Of a stretch of DNA of 64,000 bases, positions 32,100 through 44,496 are shown in pieces. Source of the stretch: Gnetum montanum (Eukaryota > Streptophyta > Gnetopsida > Gnetales > Gnetaceae); NCBI GenBank assembly GCA_015680685.1, contig MNCI01023966.1, positions 5,058 to 69,057 on the forward strand, written 5' to 3'. The notes under the pieces were generated by a model. The model was not told where the DNA came from, did no database searches, and worked only from the letters and a program-made list of their open reading frames with translations. Made by a program: the position numbers and the translations under genes. Every line of letters begins with the position of its first letter. Positions within the stretch are counted from its first letter, which is position 1.

Positions 32100-35000
32100 T
32101 CCTAACTAAATTCAACACCTACAAGGGTCTTATCTTAGTCCATAGTGGTCCATGCATGTGGCTGCATAGAAAATGTGGTAGATGAAGTCTTCCTTAAGGA
32201 TGTGATAATCTCCTACTCTAAAGAACCACTAACCACTATGTGGCAAGTGAATATCTTGAGGGCTTGACTCCCATCAATTGCCTTAATAAGCATCTCAAGG
32301 TAAAAAGCTTTGATGGACTCTTCCTTGAGCTATTGTAGATATGCATCTCACTCATGCTTATAGTGTTGTTTGTGGTATTTCTACATATGCCCCCACTTAC
32401 ACACCTTAGAGTTGAAATTATTTCAATCTTGACTTTTTTGAGCAAGAAGGTCCATCTGTAGCCTCTACTCAATGATCTTCTAGCTTTGTTCTTGCCCTAG
32501 ATGGCTGACTAGTACTTGTCATAGTCGATCTCTGTTATCCACTAGGTACTATCTCCCCATGTTCAACCCACCAAGAAGTTATATCAAGACTAGAGGGCCT
32601 CAATCTTTGTGTCTTAGCTCGCCACTCTCTCTTGAAGCTCATGCACATGTTTCCATAGGTACTTGTTCAAGCACCTATAAGTTCATAACACTTTTGCATA
32701 GGAAATCATGCACTTGCTACTTGCCTCGTACACATGACAAGGCACTTGCTCTACTTTAGGAGGGTACTCAAGGATGACATCCACCTTAGCCACCTAGTTC
32801 GGATCCTAGTGGAGCTTAGAACCTATTGGCATGCAACAAGTGAATCAACAATTTGCTATAGACAAAGCATGAAATTGGTAAAGAAACATAAGCAAAATAA
32901 TGACATACATACCAAGCTTAGGATTCACCTATTGTACATAGTCTACCATATCCTCAACAATGCCTCCCATGAAGGCAAATTTGTCCAATGCCTCTACCCA
33001 CAACTTCATGTGGTAGGTAGATACAGGTGGTGGACCGCTAGCATGTACATATGAGGCTACATAACAAAAATACTTAGTAACAATCAAATAGCCAAAGATG
33101 CATGAGCTAAAGAACAACAATAGATGGTGATTTAAAGCATTTACCTAGTAAGCCCTTAGGTGTAAGAGCAGGTGGATCTCCCACTTGCACACCATCAAAG
33201 AGCCTAGATAAATCACCCTCATCAAGGTGGGACAACTCCTCTACCTTAAACTTCTAGAAGATCTCTATGGCCTCGTGTAGCTCCTTTTTGGGTGCTTCCT
33301 CCTCCTCGATTTGAGGAGGGGCCACCTCTACTACTACCACCGCTGGTGCTTCAGCAACCCTCTTAAATAACCTACAAACATATCATAGTAGCATTAGCAT
33401 GACATAACAAGAAAATATCAAAATATAAACATAGAAAATATCTAAAATGAATGCATCTTAGACATGTACTAACCTGCAACAATTGCCTACAAAGTGGGTA
33501 TCTTGAGGCAAATTTTCTTGGTTCCCACCTATCCAACCACAAGGGAAGCCTCCTCTATTGGGCATGGCCTCTTGATCCTTGCCTTGGAAGGCCTTGCCAT
33601 TTTCACAATGTAATAGTTGGCCTTATTCACATCCCCAATAATAACTAGAGGATACTCACCCACACTGTCATAAGAATAATGTGACCATGATTACCCCAGA
33701 TGGCCTTTGGTTGTAACTGAGTATAACTCATCGATCCCCTCTAGGGGTTCCTACATGCAAGTGATTGCAAATAGGTGCTTTATCCAAGGCTTGGGCAACT
33801 TCTCATAATCTTGCACTACCTAATGCTTGCTATCTTAGACCACCAGGAACTCTACAAACCTTCACAAATATGTTGGAAAGAATGTGAAGTGTACATGAGA
33901 CCTCACCTAGAGGTTGTAGTAAAGTCTAGTGATCTTTGCTTGTAGTTTGATGATGATGTAGGAGCCTAGTTGAATCTTGTACCTTCTTGTAGTACCTCAC
34001 TCATCACCCGCACTGCTCCATACCAATGATTTTTCCTTGGGAGAGTAACTTTGGGAAGGCACAGGCAGAAAAAAAAGGGTAGAGCTTCTAAACCTCAAGC
34101 ACATGCACATCTTTGATCATGATGCCTTTGTGAGATTGGGTGGTTTCTAGCCACTCCTCAATCTCTCCTTTGCAGTCCACCTCTTTATTGGCCTTGTCAA
34201 TGACCAATAGGCCATTGGAGGAAAGGCTAAAGAGGTTAGCAAAGAAGGCATCACTCAGATGCAAAACTACCCTCACTCTGTGCATGCGGGTGATGAAGTA
34301 GTGGGCGTTGCTACTGAAGGAGTCTATAATGATGACCATTTTGGCAACTAGAATGCTTGGGCTAAGGGCTAAGGGCTAAGGAAAGGTCCATTAGCCTAAC
34401 CCATGTGAGCTGACTGGTCAATGCCTCTAAGGCCTAATGGCACAACCAATGTTGTGCCCCCTCCATATCACCATATTTCATGATGAGGGTGGCCTCACTA
34501 TGGCCTGTGGTGACCACTGTCACGTCTCTTGAATTAATTAAAGCTACAACATAGGCAAAACCAACATTAAAATTAGGTAAGGGTAAATCAATGAGTGTGT
34601 GTGAGCAAGCATAAAAGCCAAAAAATAAGCACTTATGTGGAATAAACGATGTGTGAGAAGGAGGTGGTGGTGCAACTGACTCCTTGAAATTAGGCTTGCC
34701 ACTAGCCCACCTCACATCCAACCAATCATAGGTCTTACACCACTTGAATGCCTTTGAGTATCAAGTGGGATAATTCTTTATGTCTCCCACCTACTCAAGC
34801 ATGGTCTCCTAAAAGTTTAGACTAAAGGAGAATACCTCTAGGGTAGTGCAGGTCAAAGCAAGAGCCTCTTTCTCATCATGAAGCCCTTGATCATTAACTT
34901 TCAATTTGGCATTGAGCACGACACTTAGCAGTTAGTGAACTTAGCATGGTCCAATAACAAGAAACTCAATAGAAAATCATAAGAGCACTTATCCTTTGGT

Positions 35001-35459
35001 GCAATATATAGTTCTAGGTGGATTCTAGAATAGAGTATGCACACACAAAGCAATAAATATGGTGTTGCTCTTGTTATAACAAGAGAACTCTAGCATTTTC
35101 TAGATCTTGGATAAGGGATGCGTGCCCCTAGAGCCTTGCCTTGAACCACCTACTCTTTCATTACCAATTATGCTCTCATCAGACAAAAATCTCAATATGT
35201 CCTAGTTGGCCCTAGGTAACAATGTCTCTGTGATGGCACTTGTAGCTTCCGTTCCTAAGTGTGACCACATAATCACATTGAAGTGTTGTAGCAAGAATGC
35301 TAGGAACTTGAATGCCCTAGGACAAAACCATACCTCCTGCTGATCCACCTTCATATCTAGTGCAAGCATGTTGGGCACAAGCTTGCTTATGTAGCAAAGA
35401 ATGTCAACGAGCTTCATAATGACTAGGGTTGGCTTTAACAACACCCTATGATCACACAA
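32100..35459 (-). pseudogene. Antisense multi-exon gene inside the Tat/Ogre element
   Basis: Minus-strand coding blocks with introns, between protease and RT. 5' part: 35459-35202 (VDQQEVWFCPRAFKFLAFLL), 34721-34434 and 34339-34088. Exon A, about 34000-33474: FVEFLVV, YEKLPKPWIKHLFAITCM, GEYPLVIIGDVNKANYYIVK, MARPSKARIKRPCPIEEASL. Exon B, 33371-33145: AEAPAVVVVEVAPPQIEEEE and LSRLFDGVQVGDPPALTPKG. Exon C, 33056-32913: ASYVHASGPPPVSTYHMKLW. Exon D, from 32822: VDVILEYPPKVEQVPCHVYE, then a Lys/Glu-rich probable coiled coil. Introns are 33372-33473, 33057-33144 and 32823-32912, all GT-AG. Introns 2 and 3 keep phase; intron 1 is off by one. Stops are mostly TAG where CAG or TGG is expected. I do not recognise the family; it could be an antisense ORF native to this lineage or a captured host gene. 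Confidence 0.6.
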
Positions 35460-37380
35460 ACAACAAACATAGTGTTAGTATATAAAAATTCATTTTGGCA
35501 AAAAAACATTAAATTATATTTAGCAAAAATAAATATGATGAATCATAAGTTAGAAAAATATCCTTGGGTCCCACAGGTATAGGATGTCAACATACACATT
35601 TGACACGCATGGAACTCGTTAAGGTAAAGCATGTTTTGTAGCATTAGAATTTCATTTCACATGTTCATACATCTGGCATCATACTTACATGTTTTGGAAA
35701 TATGACATTAGTATTTACATTTTACAAGTCACATTTTTTGAAAAAACTGGGCTACCTTTGGGAGTGTAGTCTAGAAATACAAAATTTTTTCTAACATTTG
35801 ACCACCAACTATGCTTTGGTAATAGTAGAGTGTAGTTCCAAATAAATAAAAATCTAACCACTAGATATACTCCCAGGGAGCATAGCCCCAAAAATGTTAA
35901 GAAAAATTCAATATTTTCAAAAACAACTAATTGTTGTCCACAACACTACCCCTACATCATCCATTGCCCTAAGCATAGCCCGATGAACCCTATTGCAACC
36001 CCTATCCTATAGCATGTCGTCATGGCCATCGTAGGCACTTGTGCCCCTACCCTTGCCTCATCCTTAAAATTTTCAAAATTCTGAAGAAAAAAATGGTAGT
36101 CTCTGGTGGTTGCCCCTGGCCATTGCCAACATCACTGCCCCTTGCATCATGCATGGAAAAATAAAATCAAAAGATAAGAAAATGAAGGATGGTGAGCAAA
36201 CCCTCTACTGTGCTTCCCACCTCACAAGCAGTGGCCCTAAGGCCATAGCCAAACCCTCATCCTTGCCTTGTGTAGAGGACAAAATATAAAAAAAATCATG
36301 CAAAGACTACAATGATGCCCTACAAGTGGCGACCCTTGAGCACTGCTAAGAGCCCAATCTTCCACCCTGCATGCTAGAAAAAACAAAATTACAGGCCCAT
36401 AGCCCCCTCTCTACAGTTGCATTGAATGCTACAGTGGCCATGGTTGACCATGAGACCTCGTAAGCCCTCGAACCCCACATAATTTCCCAAGAAAAATAAT
36501 AATAATAATAATAAACTATTATAAAATTAGAAACCCTTGCTCAATGTGCATGTTGTAATGGCCATGATGGTCCTAAATAACCATAGCAACGGTGACCCTT
36601 GCCACAGCAGGGTGCCCCAAACACCTAAGTGCAAAAAAATGCAAAAAATGACAAAGGGGTAGAGCGTAGTCAGGGTACCTAATGCCCTCTACTCCTCTAT
36701 GCATACCTAAATTAGGTGTTCTAGGACTCACTCTCCCTCATCCACATTTTTCATACTAGAGTATTGGCATCCACTTCAGCACGATAATCTAGTGACTATG
36801 CTCTCGCAACTGTGCTACACTCTGGAAAGTTCACATGTTCACCTTTGACAATGACAAATTTACTAAGGGTAAAATGTGCTTGTATACCCTTGGGGACCAC
36901 TTAAACTCTTACCTACCCTAGGACTACACTCAATAGTGTTGAGCATAGCTGGGTGAGAGTGTAGTCACCAGAGTTGGAAAAATTATTAATTTTTCTAGCT
37001 ATCTCTAGACTTAGAAAATTTTTGAATTTTTCTTATTACCTGGTGGCCACCTAAGCTAATTATGCTTTTCCAACACACCAAATCTTACTCCAATGATGCA
37101 TTTAGTGTATATCAAAGTCCACTAAGACCTTAAATTGGTGCACCATTATCTGCTACAACATTACACTACCACCCAAAAATTCACTAAGACCTTAAATTGG
37201 TGACGCCATGGTTGTCCGAGGCCTAAAACCAGCCTACCCATCCCTTGCCTTTAAAATCACATTTACATATTTAGGAAAAAATTTATTGCATTATTTTATT
37301 TAACTATGCATATTACTCTCATTAAGATAGGTGTGGCTTGATATTTTTCTGGTTGTTTTCTACAAGATTGTTGTAGGATT
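35460..37380. other. Non-coding stretch upstream of the antisense gene
   Basis: No supported frame on either strand. Contains U3-like boxes (CTACACTCTGG, GAGCATAGCTGGG, GTGTAGTC near 35810-35900, 36665-36680, 36800-36970). It would be the promoter side of the antisense gene. An AAT microsatellite lies at 36495-36515. Confidence 0.45.
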
Positions 37381-38520
37381 GATGGCATGGCTACATACAA
37401 GTAGCTTCATGTGCCTCTAGTCCTAACCAAGCCACATAATGCATTGACTCATAATGCCTAGACCTTGAGCCCATATCCTATGATGAATACATCACATCTG
37501 TAGAGGCACCATTAGACTAGCCAGACCATCTAGTTAGGGCTCTAGATCTAGAGGCAAGTGATGTCATCAAGGATCCCCTTATTGAAGTTCCTATAGCAAC
37601 ATATAGTGGCAAGGCAAAAACATTAAAACTTAGTTCTTTGTTAGAGCCTCAACATGCCCAAAACATCACAAACGTGCTTAGCAAAAACATCAAGGTGTTC
37701 ACATGGTCTTATGAAGACATGCCAAGCCTAGATCCTCATGTAATGTAACACAACATAATCCTCAATCCTAGCATAAAACCAGTCAAGCAAAAATTTGGCA
37801 AGGTTAGGCTTGAGATGGCATTGGAAGACATCAATGAAATCACTAAGATCTACAAAGCCAGTTTCATTTAGCCCATTGACTATGCAAATTGGGTCTCCAA
37901 CATCATGGTTGTACCCAAGAAAAATGAGAATATATGCATTTTCATAGACTTCTAAGACCTAAACAAGGAAACCATTAAAGATGAATTCCCATTGCCTAGT
38001 ATTGACCAATTGGTTAATACTATGACTGGCCATGCCTTGTTGTCCTTCATAGATAGGTTGTTGGTGTACAACCAGATTTGGATCAACCCAAAGCACCATC
38101 TCAATACTATCTTTATGACCCCTTGGGGTACATTTTCCTACACCATGATGCCTTTTGGGCTTAAGAATGCAAGAGTGACTTATTAACAAGCCATTGAATA
38201 CATCTTTAGAGATTATTTATTAGGTCTACTCAATGATTACATTGACAATATAGTGGTTAAGTCCAAAGCATCACACAACCATGCAGGTAACCTAGGTCTT
38301 GTACTCAAATGGTTTCTAAAGCATGAACTTAGGTTAAGCCTTAAGAAATGTGTCTTTAGCATCAAGACAGGACACGTGCTAGGTTTCATAGTATCTGAAG
38401 TAAGCATACATGTGGATCCTAATAAAGTTAAGGCCATCATCAACTTAGCACCACTGGCCAACCTTAAGGATCTAGGAGGGTTACAAGGTACGTTGCAATT
38501 CATATGATGATTTATCACAT
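37381..38520 (+). pseudogene. Tat/Ogre reverse transcriptase
   Basis: Reads ASFI.PIDYANWVSNIMVVPK, IDF.DLNKETIKDEFPLPSI, DQLVNTMTGHALLSFIDRLL, YNQIWINPKHHLNTIFMTPW, GTFSYTMMPFGLKNARVTY and DYIDNIVVKSKASHNHAGNL, then LRLSLKKCVFSIKTGHVLGF and NLKDLGGLQGTLQFI: the full gypsy RT order with Tat-type sequence. The catalytic YVDD is now YIDN (38238-38249). Stops at 37870, 37953 and 38184 among others. Confidence 0.93.
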
Positions 38521-39080
38521 GGTTAACTGATAAGTTTCAGCCAATGTAAAACTTGCTTAAAAAAGGGATCCACTTTGAGTGGAAAACTAAATGCTAAGAG
38601 GCATTTGACAACCTTAAATAGGAGTTGGCTCAACTTCCAATGGCCTACCCTCCACAAGGAGACAAACCATTCTACACCTACCTTGCTACCTCAGATGCAT
38701 CCATTGCTTCTTTATTTTGCCAAAAGTGAGATGATGGTACAAAGGTCTTGGTATACTACCTAAGCCATGCATTAGTTACCTATGAAGCAAAGTATATCAA
38801 TGTGGAAAAGAATTGCCTCACCTTAGTATTTGTACTTAAGAAGTGGAGGCACTATCTTTTCTGTAGCCAAGTCAACATCATCTACAAAAGCAATGTACTC
38901 TAAGCCATTACAATGAATATCTAAGAGAGTAGTCATATTGCATATTGGAAAGCAATAACCATAGAGTTTGACCTGCATTACATTTCACAAGCATCAACCA
39001 AAAGTCAAGCAATAGCCACATAACTCATGGCTTCCCTAATCGATGATCAAGCAATGATAGATCTAGAATCTCTGGATAAA
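38521..39080 (+). pseudogene. First RNase H (gypsy type)
   Basis: Begins FEWKTKC.EAFDNLK, then YTYLATSDASIASLFCQK (catalytic Asp), VLVYYLSHALVTYEAKYINV and EKNCLTLVFVLKKWRHYLFC (catalytic Glu). A tail follows with ITIEFDLHYISQASTKSQAI, corresponding to the usual ..EYD..Y....IKGQA..DFLA. Normal gypsy RNase H with four or more stops. Confidence 0.88.
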
Positions 39081-39109
39081 CATGTCACTAGCATAAGTGC
39101 CTAACAACT

Positions 39110-39520
39110 TCAAGGTATTCTCACACTTTGATGGAATTTCATCCTCTCAAGGAGGTAGTATTGCTACAGTAATTAGGTTCCCCTCCAGGGAGACCCAACC
39201 CTTCACATATCATTTTACATTCCCTTGCACCAATAATGTGGTGAAGTATGAGTGTCTCCTCTAAGGTATCCTAGCAGCTCACAACCTAGGAATACAAAAC
39301 GTAGTGATCTGAGGTGATTTGAAATCAGTTTTCAACTAAGTTACTGAGGTTTACACTTGTAGAGCCCAACACTTGCAACCTTATTGTGACCTGGCAAAGC
39401 ACTTTCTCAAGCCATTTCCAACTACTAATGTCTAGCATATCCCTTAGAACGAAAACACCATTGTCGATGCATTAGCGATGTTATCCTTAAGCATCACCCC
39501 TAAAATGTTTCATGAATTGC
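39110..39520 (+). pseudogene. Second, archaeal-type RNase H
   Basis: FDGISSSQGGSIATVIRFPS (first catalytic Asp near 39130), FTYHFTFPCTNNVVKYECLL (Glu), GILAAHNLGIQNVVI.GDLK (second Asp) and NENTIVDALAML (third Asp). This is the additional RNase H between the first one and integrase that characterises the Tat lineage (Ogre, Retand, Grande and others). The usual TNN.AEYEAL is seen as TNNVVKYECL. Confidence 0.88.
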
Positions 39521-39639
39521 CTATTGTGGTAGCAAATTGCACTATACATGTCACACAAACAATCGACATTGCATCCATAGCCTTAGTAAGCACAATCTAC
39601 ACAGTAGAGTGGTACAAGGACATCAAATTGTACCTTCAA

Positions 39640-40860
39640 TAAGGTGAACCTTCATAGCATCTAACCGCTTCCCAAAAGGATGTAGTGCAAAAATGATCGT
39701 GGTTGTATGTCATCATAGGTGATAGCACCTTATGCCATAGATCCTACAATGGCATACTCTTGACCTGCATTAGTGACAATGAAGCACATATGATCGTTGA
39801 ACAAGTCCATGAGGGATTTTGTGGAGGCCACATAGCACCTAGGGTAATGGTAATGAAAATCAAATGCTTAGGCTACTATTGGCTATACATGGAGCACGAT
39901 TACGTCTTCAAGATCAAGACATGTGACACATGTCAATGGCATGGTAACTTGATGCATGTGCTACCCAGTAAACTGCATACACCGCAAATCACATGGTTGT
40001 TCCAACATTGGGACCTAAACATCATATGACCAATAACATCTACGTCCTCTACAAGTCATAGCTTCATCATAATTGCAACTAAGTATTTTACGAAGTGGGT
40101 TAAAGTTATTCCCCTTAGGAAGACTACATTGCAACAGGTCTGCAAATTCATACTTGATAACATAGTATTCCATTTTGGTTTACCCATGATCATAGTCATA
40201 AATAATGGGCCAAATTTTAGTAGTGCTGAGACCAAAGCATTTTGCAAATGCTTTTAAATCAAAAATTCCCTCTCATCGTCCTACTACTCGTAGGAAAATG
40301 GCCAAGTAAAGGCAAAAAATAAGTTCATTGTCAATCTTCTGAAGAAGATGCTTAGTAGTAGCAAGAAATGATGGCACGGGCAGCTAACCTACACACTATG
40401 GCCCTACTGCACAACACAAAGAACTACAATAGGTAAGATTCCATATAGTTTGACTTATAGGTTTAAAGCCATCTTGCCTCTTGAATTGTAGGTCCCATCG
40501 CTCTGTGTAACCCTCTCAAGCTTCATTGATGAGGTGCAAAACAATGAGTTGAGAATCATGGATTTTAACTTAATAGAGGAGGAGAACATACAAACACTTA
40601 GTCAAATTGAGAGGTACCAAAAAACACAATGGTTGAAACACCATAACAATTATCATCAATGCTTGATTAAGAAATGGAACTTAATCCTCAAGATCATTCG
40701 TGAACCCATAGATAAATTCTTAGCCAACTAGGAAGGGCCTTTATTGGTCATCAAGACTTATGACAATAGGGCATTCAAGCTTGCTGACCATGATGGCAAA
40801 GAATTTGCCAATTTTTTGAACCACTCAGACCTAAGCCCATACTACACATAGCATGTAGCA
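39640..40860 (+). pseudogene. Tat/Ogre integrase
   Basis: H2C2 zinc domain HEGFCGGHIAPRVMVMKIKC...CDTCQWHG (39800-39945), then the core: HWDLNII (first Asp), YFTKWVKVIPLRKTTL, VINNGPNFSS (second Asp now Asn) and YYS.ENGQVKAKNKFIV (Glu now Lys). From 40534 the C-terminal part is open: LRIMDFNLIEEENIQTLSQI and YHQCLIKKWNLILKIIREPI, then the block GPLLVIKTYDNRAFKLADHD ending near 40850. The catalytic triad is destroyed. Confidence 0.9.
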
Positions 40861-40869
40861 TCTCATCAA

Positions 40870-41345
40870 TTACAAAACAAGGTAAGTAAAGTCCACTATG
40901 ACTATACACTAGCAAAGCATTCATCCACTATGACGTTAAACTGGTAACCAAACCTCTAGTCCACCATGACTATAAACTGGCACAACAATAGTCTGCTATG
41001 ACTATAAATTGGCATAGACAGTGTACTACAACATTAAATTAGCATCCACATCCGTTGTCTACTATGACACTAAACTGGCATAGCTCATCCGCTATGATGC
41101 TAAACTAGCACAGACCACCCGCTATGATGCTAAACTAGCACAACTCATCCTTGCATCATGACATTAAACTAGCACAACATTCATCATCTACTACGATGTT
41201 AAACTAGCACTCAATAGTTTACTAGGACTATAAACTAGCACATCATAGTTTGCCAAGACCTTAAGCTATGCCCACGGTCTACTAGAACCCTAAACTAGCA
41301 CAGCATACAGTCTACTAGGACTTTAAATTAGGTTTGTAATTCAAC
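40870..41345 (+). repeat. 3'-UTR minisatellite
   Basis: About a dozen diverged units of 30-40 bp of the form TCTACTATGACRYTAAACTGGCACA in tandem, starting just after the integrase end. Tandem repeats in the 3' UTR are known from Ogre/Tat elements, where they can seed satellites. Confidence 0.85.
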
Positions 41346-42809
41346 ACACATAGTTCTACAAACAAACAAGTGACAATACTTCCAACTCCATGCCATATGC
41401 CCACATCTTATGGGTGGGGTAGGGGCCACTGCAATTCTAGGATGGATTTCCTATCATCAAACAAAGCCTCTAGAACATTTGCGGCATCACCGCCCTCCAA
41501 CATTTTGCTGATCTTCTGAAAATGCCCTTGGAAATTTTGCTAACCTTCTAGAGCTCTTACCCCAGCCACAAGCACTACTAGCCCCAAGCCACACCAGTAA
41601 CATTACTGGCCTTGGGTATTTTATTATTTCTTTGAGCTCTCATCATCAACACAACCCTTTTGAGTAGTGGCAACATTAGGGCCCTCATCATCTCACTGAC
41701 TTTGTCGAGCTCTTATCATTTCTTGGGCACTTGTCTTCAATGTGGTTGCTAGAGCTTTTGCAACCTTCTCACTTTGGCACCTACACTTGTTTTCTTGCAG
41801 CGGATCCTCAAGCTCTTACAACTAGTCCAACACTCGTGGCTCTTGCAGCACCCTTGAATCTAGTAGTTTATCTTATTTCATGTTGTGTGGTTGTTTTCTT
41901 GTTTTCTCTATGTTGTGTTTGCAAGATGAAGCCCTAGAGGTGGTTGTGCAGAGATGAATCTCATCACAGTGGCAAGTCACTAGATTGCTCTATGCATGAT
42001 TAGACTAGCCAAGCCACTCAAGAGTACACATCCCTAGTTATAGCCTACTTGCATTTACCAATTTACTTTGCATTTTCCTACCTTCCCTTGCATCACCGAG
42101 CTTGCAACCCTTCCAATGCACATGGCACCCTCTTTACGTCAATCAGAAAACCCATAATGGATGTAATGCAACTCATCCTATGGGAAGCCTCTGTGGGCTG
42201 GTCAAAGCCTAAAAAAATGTAATGCAACTCATCCTAGGGAGAAAACACCTATCTTATAGGTATGATGTGATTACACTAAAGCCAAGGTTGTTAGGTGGCA
42301 CGCAACCCAGTTGATGAAAAGCATCCTGTAGCTAGCATCTCACAATGTGCAAAACCCAAAGAAGGTTCATCGTAGCCACAAAAAAGAAAAGAAAAATAAG
42401 GAAAAAACATGTCACCATGAAAAAATAGTAGAACTCCAATTTTACAACTGGTCCAACCTTGAATTTGCATTAACCTTCTCATAAGTACTCTGACAAGAGC
42501 TCACACTTTTAGTGGCAAGCCATCCTGGTGCTATGGACACTAACTCTCTCATAAGCATTCCAACAAGAGGTCATTGTTATGGTGATAAGCCATCCCTGGT
42601 GCCACATCTTACAGTATTACACTATTTGCATTTCATTCCCTTGTTATCCCCTAATGCATTCCCTACATCCTTTATCTCTAGCATAACATCACCCTTAGCA
42701 CTCTTGAGCATGGTAAAGTGATGTTTGATTAGGTACTGAGGAGGGATGTTGGTGCTAGGCCTACTGTGATGTTTTGCATTCTTTGTCAACGTCTCTTGAG
42801 CCACTCCTC
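41346..42809 (+). other. 3' UTR of the Tat/Ogre element
   Basis: No supported gene. Two local duplications: TAATGCAACTCATCCTA at 42164-42180 and 42220-42236, and AAGAG.TCA...AAGCCATCC...TGGTGC at 42494-42535 and 42562-42602. Confidence 0.5.
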
Positions 42810-42825
42810 CAGACATTGGGGCTAA
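42810..42825 (+). promoter_or_regulatory. Polypurine tract region
   Basis: GACATTGGGGCTAA just before the 3' LTR start TGAAACACC. Weakly purine-rich. Confidence 0.5.
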
Positions 42826-44496
42826 TGAAACACCACCAAATTTGGGCTCTTGGGTCTTAACTATGAATTTTCTAAGTTTCAAAACTTGGAAAATTATTTC
42901 TAAGTGTTGAGACTATGCTCTCCACTGTTGGGACTACACTCCAGAGCATAGCCAGTGTAGTTGGCATAGACAGCCAAAATTTGCAAATTTTTCTAAGTGT
43001 TGACAGCAACTACAAACGTTTCTAGGTGTTTTGACTATGCTCTCCCTATTGAAACTACATTCTAGAGTGTAGTCAGCGTAGTCAACAAAAAAATGACTAG
43101 TTTTGCAAATTTGCCTAAGTGTCAAGACAGAGGTTGTTAGGCTAGCTTGGGATGAGAAAAGAAGTTCAGCAGATTTTCTAACTTCTGAGGGTATGCTCCT
43201 TACTACACTCCAGAGCATAGTAGGTGTAGTCTACACAAGGTCATCAATTTTTGCCAGATTTTTCTAAGTGTTAAGGCTATGCTTTCCCTACCAGGACTAT
43301 GCTCTAGAGCGTAGCTAGTGTAGTCTGCGGTAGGCCTTATCTTTTGGCAAAGCTTGTCTAACTGTTAGACTATGATCTAGAGTATAGTTAGTGTAGTCAT
43401 GTAGAACTACCTTTAGAAGCCTCTAGAACTCAACACCAACTTCTTAGCTCCAACATTCCTTTGGAAAGTAAGATCAACAATTTGTATTTCATTTGCACTC
43501 CCCCTGTGCCCCCAAAATTGTACCTACGCTTGACACCACTTAAGAGAGAGGATAGTATAGTACTAGAGCGTAGTCTTCAAAACTACACTATTTTGCATTA
43601 TTTTTTGGTACTTTGCAATCTTTCTAACATTCACATTTGTAGTCTTGGTAGTGTAGTCATAGTCTAGTAGTCTCATAGGGTCCATTGAAGCACACCAGTA
43701 GAACACCATTTTCTTTAGTGGGAGTGTAGTTGGGGCTATCATAGTCCCAACTATCCCTCTGCCATGTGGCACCTGATCCACAACTCATGCTAACCCTAAG
43801 CCCTATAAATACCCCAATGTTCCACATTTTAGGGATTGGCAAATCTAAAGTAAGGTTAACATTTTGAAGCAATCACTTGGCATTCTAGCATTTGGCAAAC
43901 CTAGATAACACTTGGCATTTTCTAGCAGACATCATTGCACACCATCGTAGCATCATTGCACATCACCTAACACATCACTAATCACTACAAACCTGTAGGC
44001 TCAGACTTCATGGCAGATGTCAATTCTCATAGCTTGGACACCTTGAGATTGTGACTATACTACCTACTATGCTTGTTTGTACACTACGTACCTCCTAAAC
44101 GTTTCTTTGTAGTTAACTATGCTCCTTCCCATTTGGGGTGATCCTGCTCTCTCCCTCGCTTACATTTGGCGTATTTCTTAACATTTTCTTTCACATTCTA
44201 GCATTCTATTTGCATTTTTGTTGTTTTTACATATTTTGGAGCATTTGCATCCTCATTTTGCATTGTAACCCTTACCTACACTCACCCCTGTGGGCACCAT
44301 AGACATTGTAAACATTGTACAAATCCTTGACACTCATTTCATCGTAACACCCGTAAGTCCCAATTTGATCGACAAGACCATTCTAGACACCTAGCCTCCA
44401 TTCCTAGTGGGTTGTTGAGTGGATGTGGGGTCAAGGTTGTGTGATTGTGGACCTCTCAATGTACCATTCTAGCCTCCAACATTTTTGGTTGCTACA
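42826..44496 (+). repeat. 3' LTR of the Tat/Ogre element
   Basis: 1,671 bp, TGAAACACCACC...GTTGCTACA, then the target duplication TCTTA. TATA box 43803-43810. Confidence 0.92.

Larger units (their letters stand above)
24950..44496 (+). mobile_element. Tat/Ogre-type Ty3/gypsy retrotransposon, 19.5 kb
   Basis: LTRs of 1,710 and 1,671 bp (24950-26659, 42826-44496) and exact target duplication TCTTA (24945-24949, 44497-44501). Plus-strand order is leader repeats, gag, protease, RT, RNase H, a second archaeal-type RNase H, integrase, then a 3' UTR with a minisatellite. The second RNase H and the great size are hallmarks of the Tat (Ogre) lineage. Between protease and RT lies about 6 kb with a decayed spliced gene on the opposite strand. 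The two LTRs differ substantially and every gene has many stops. It inserted into the unidentified minus-strand frame. Confidence 0.93.

Noticed and set aside
40870-41345. Regular repeats considered as a CRISPR-like array
   Set aside because: Units are adjacent and degenerate without unique spacers, and sit in the 3' UTR of a plant retrotransposon.
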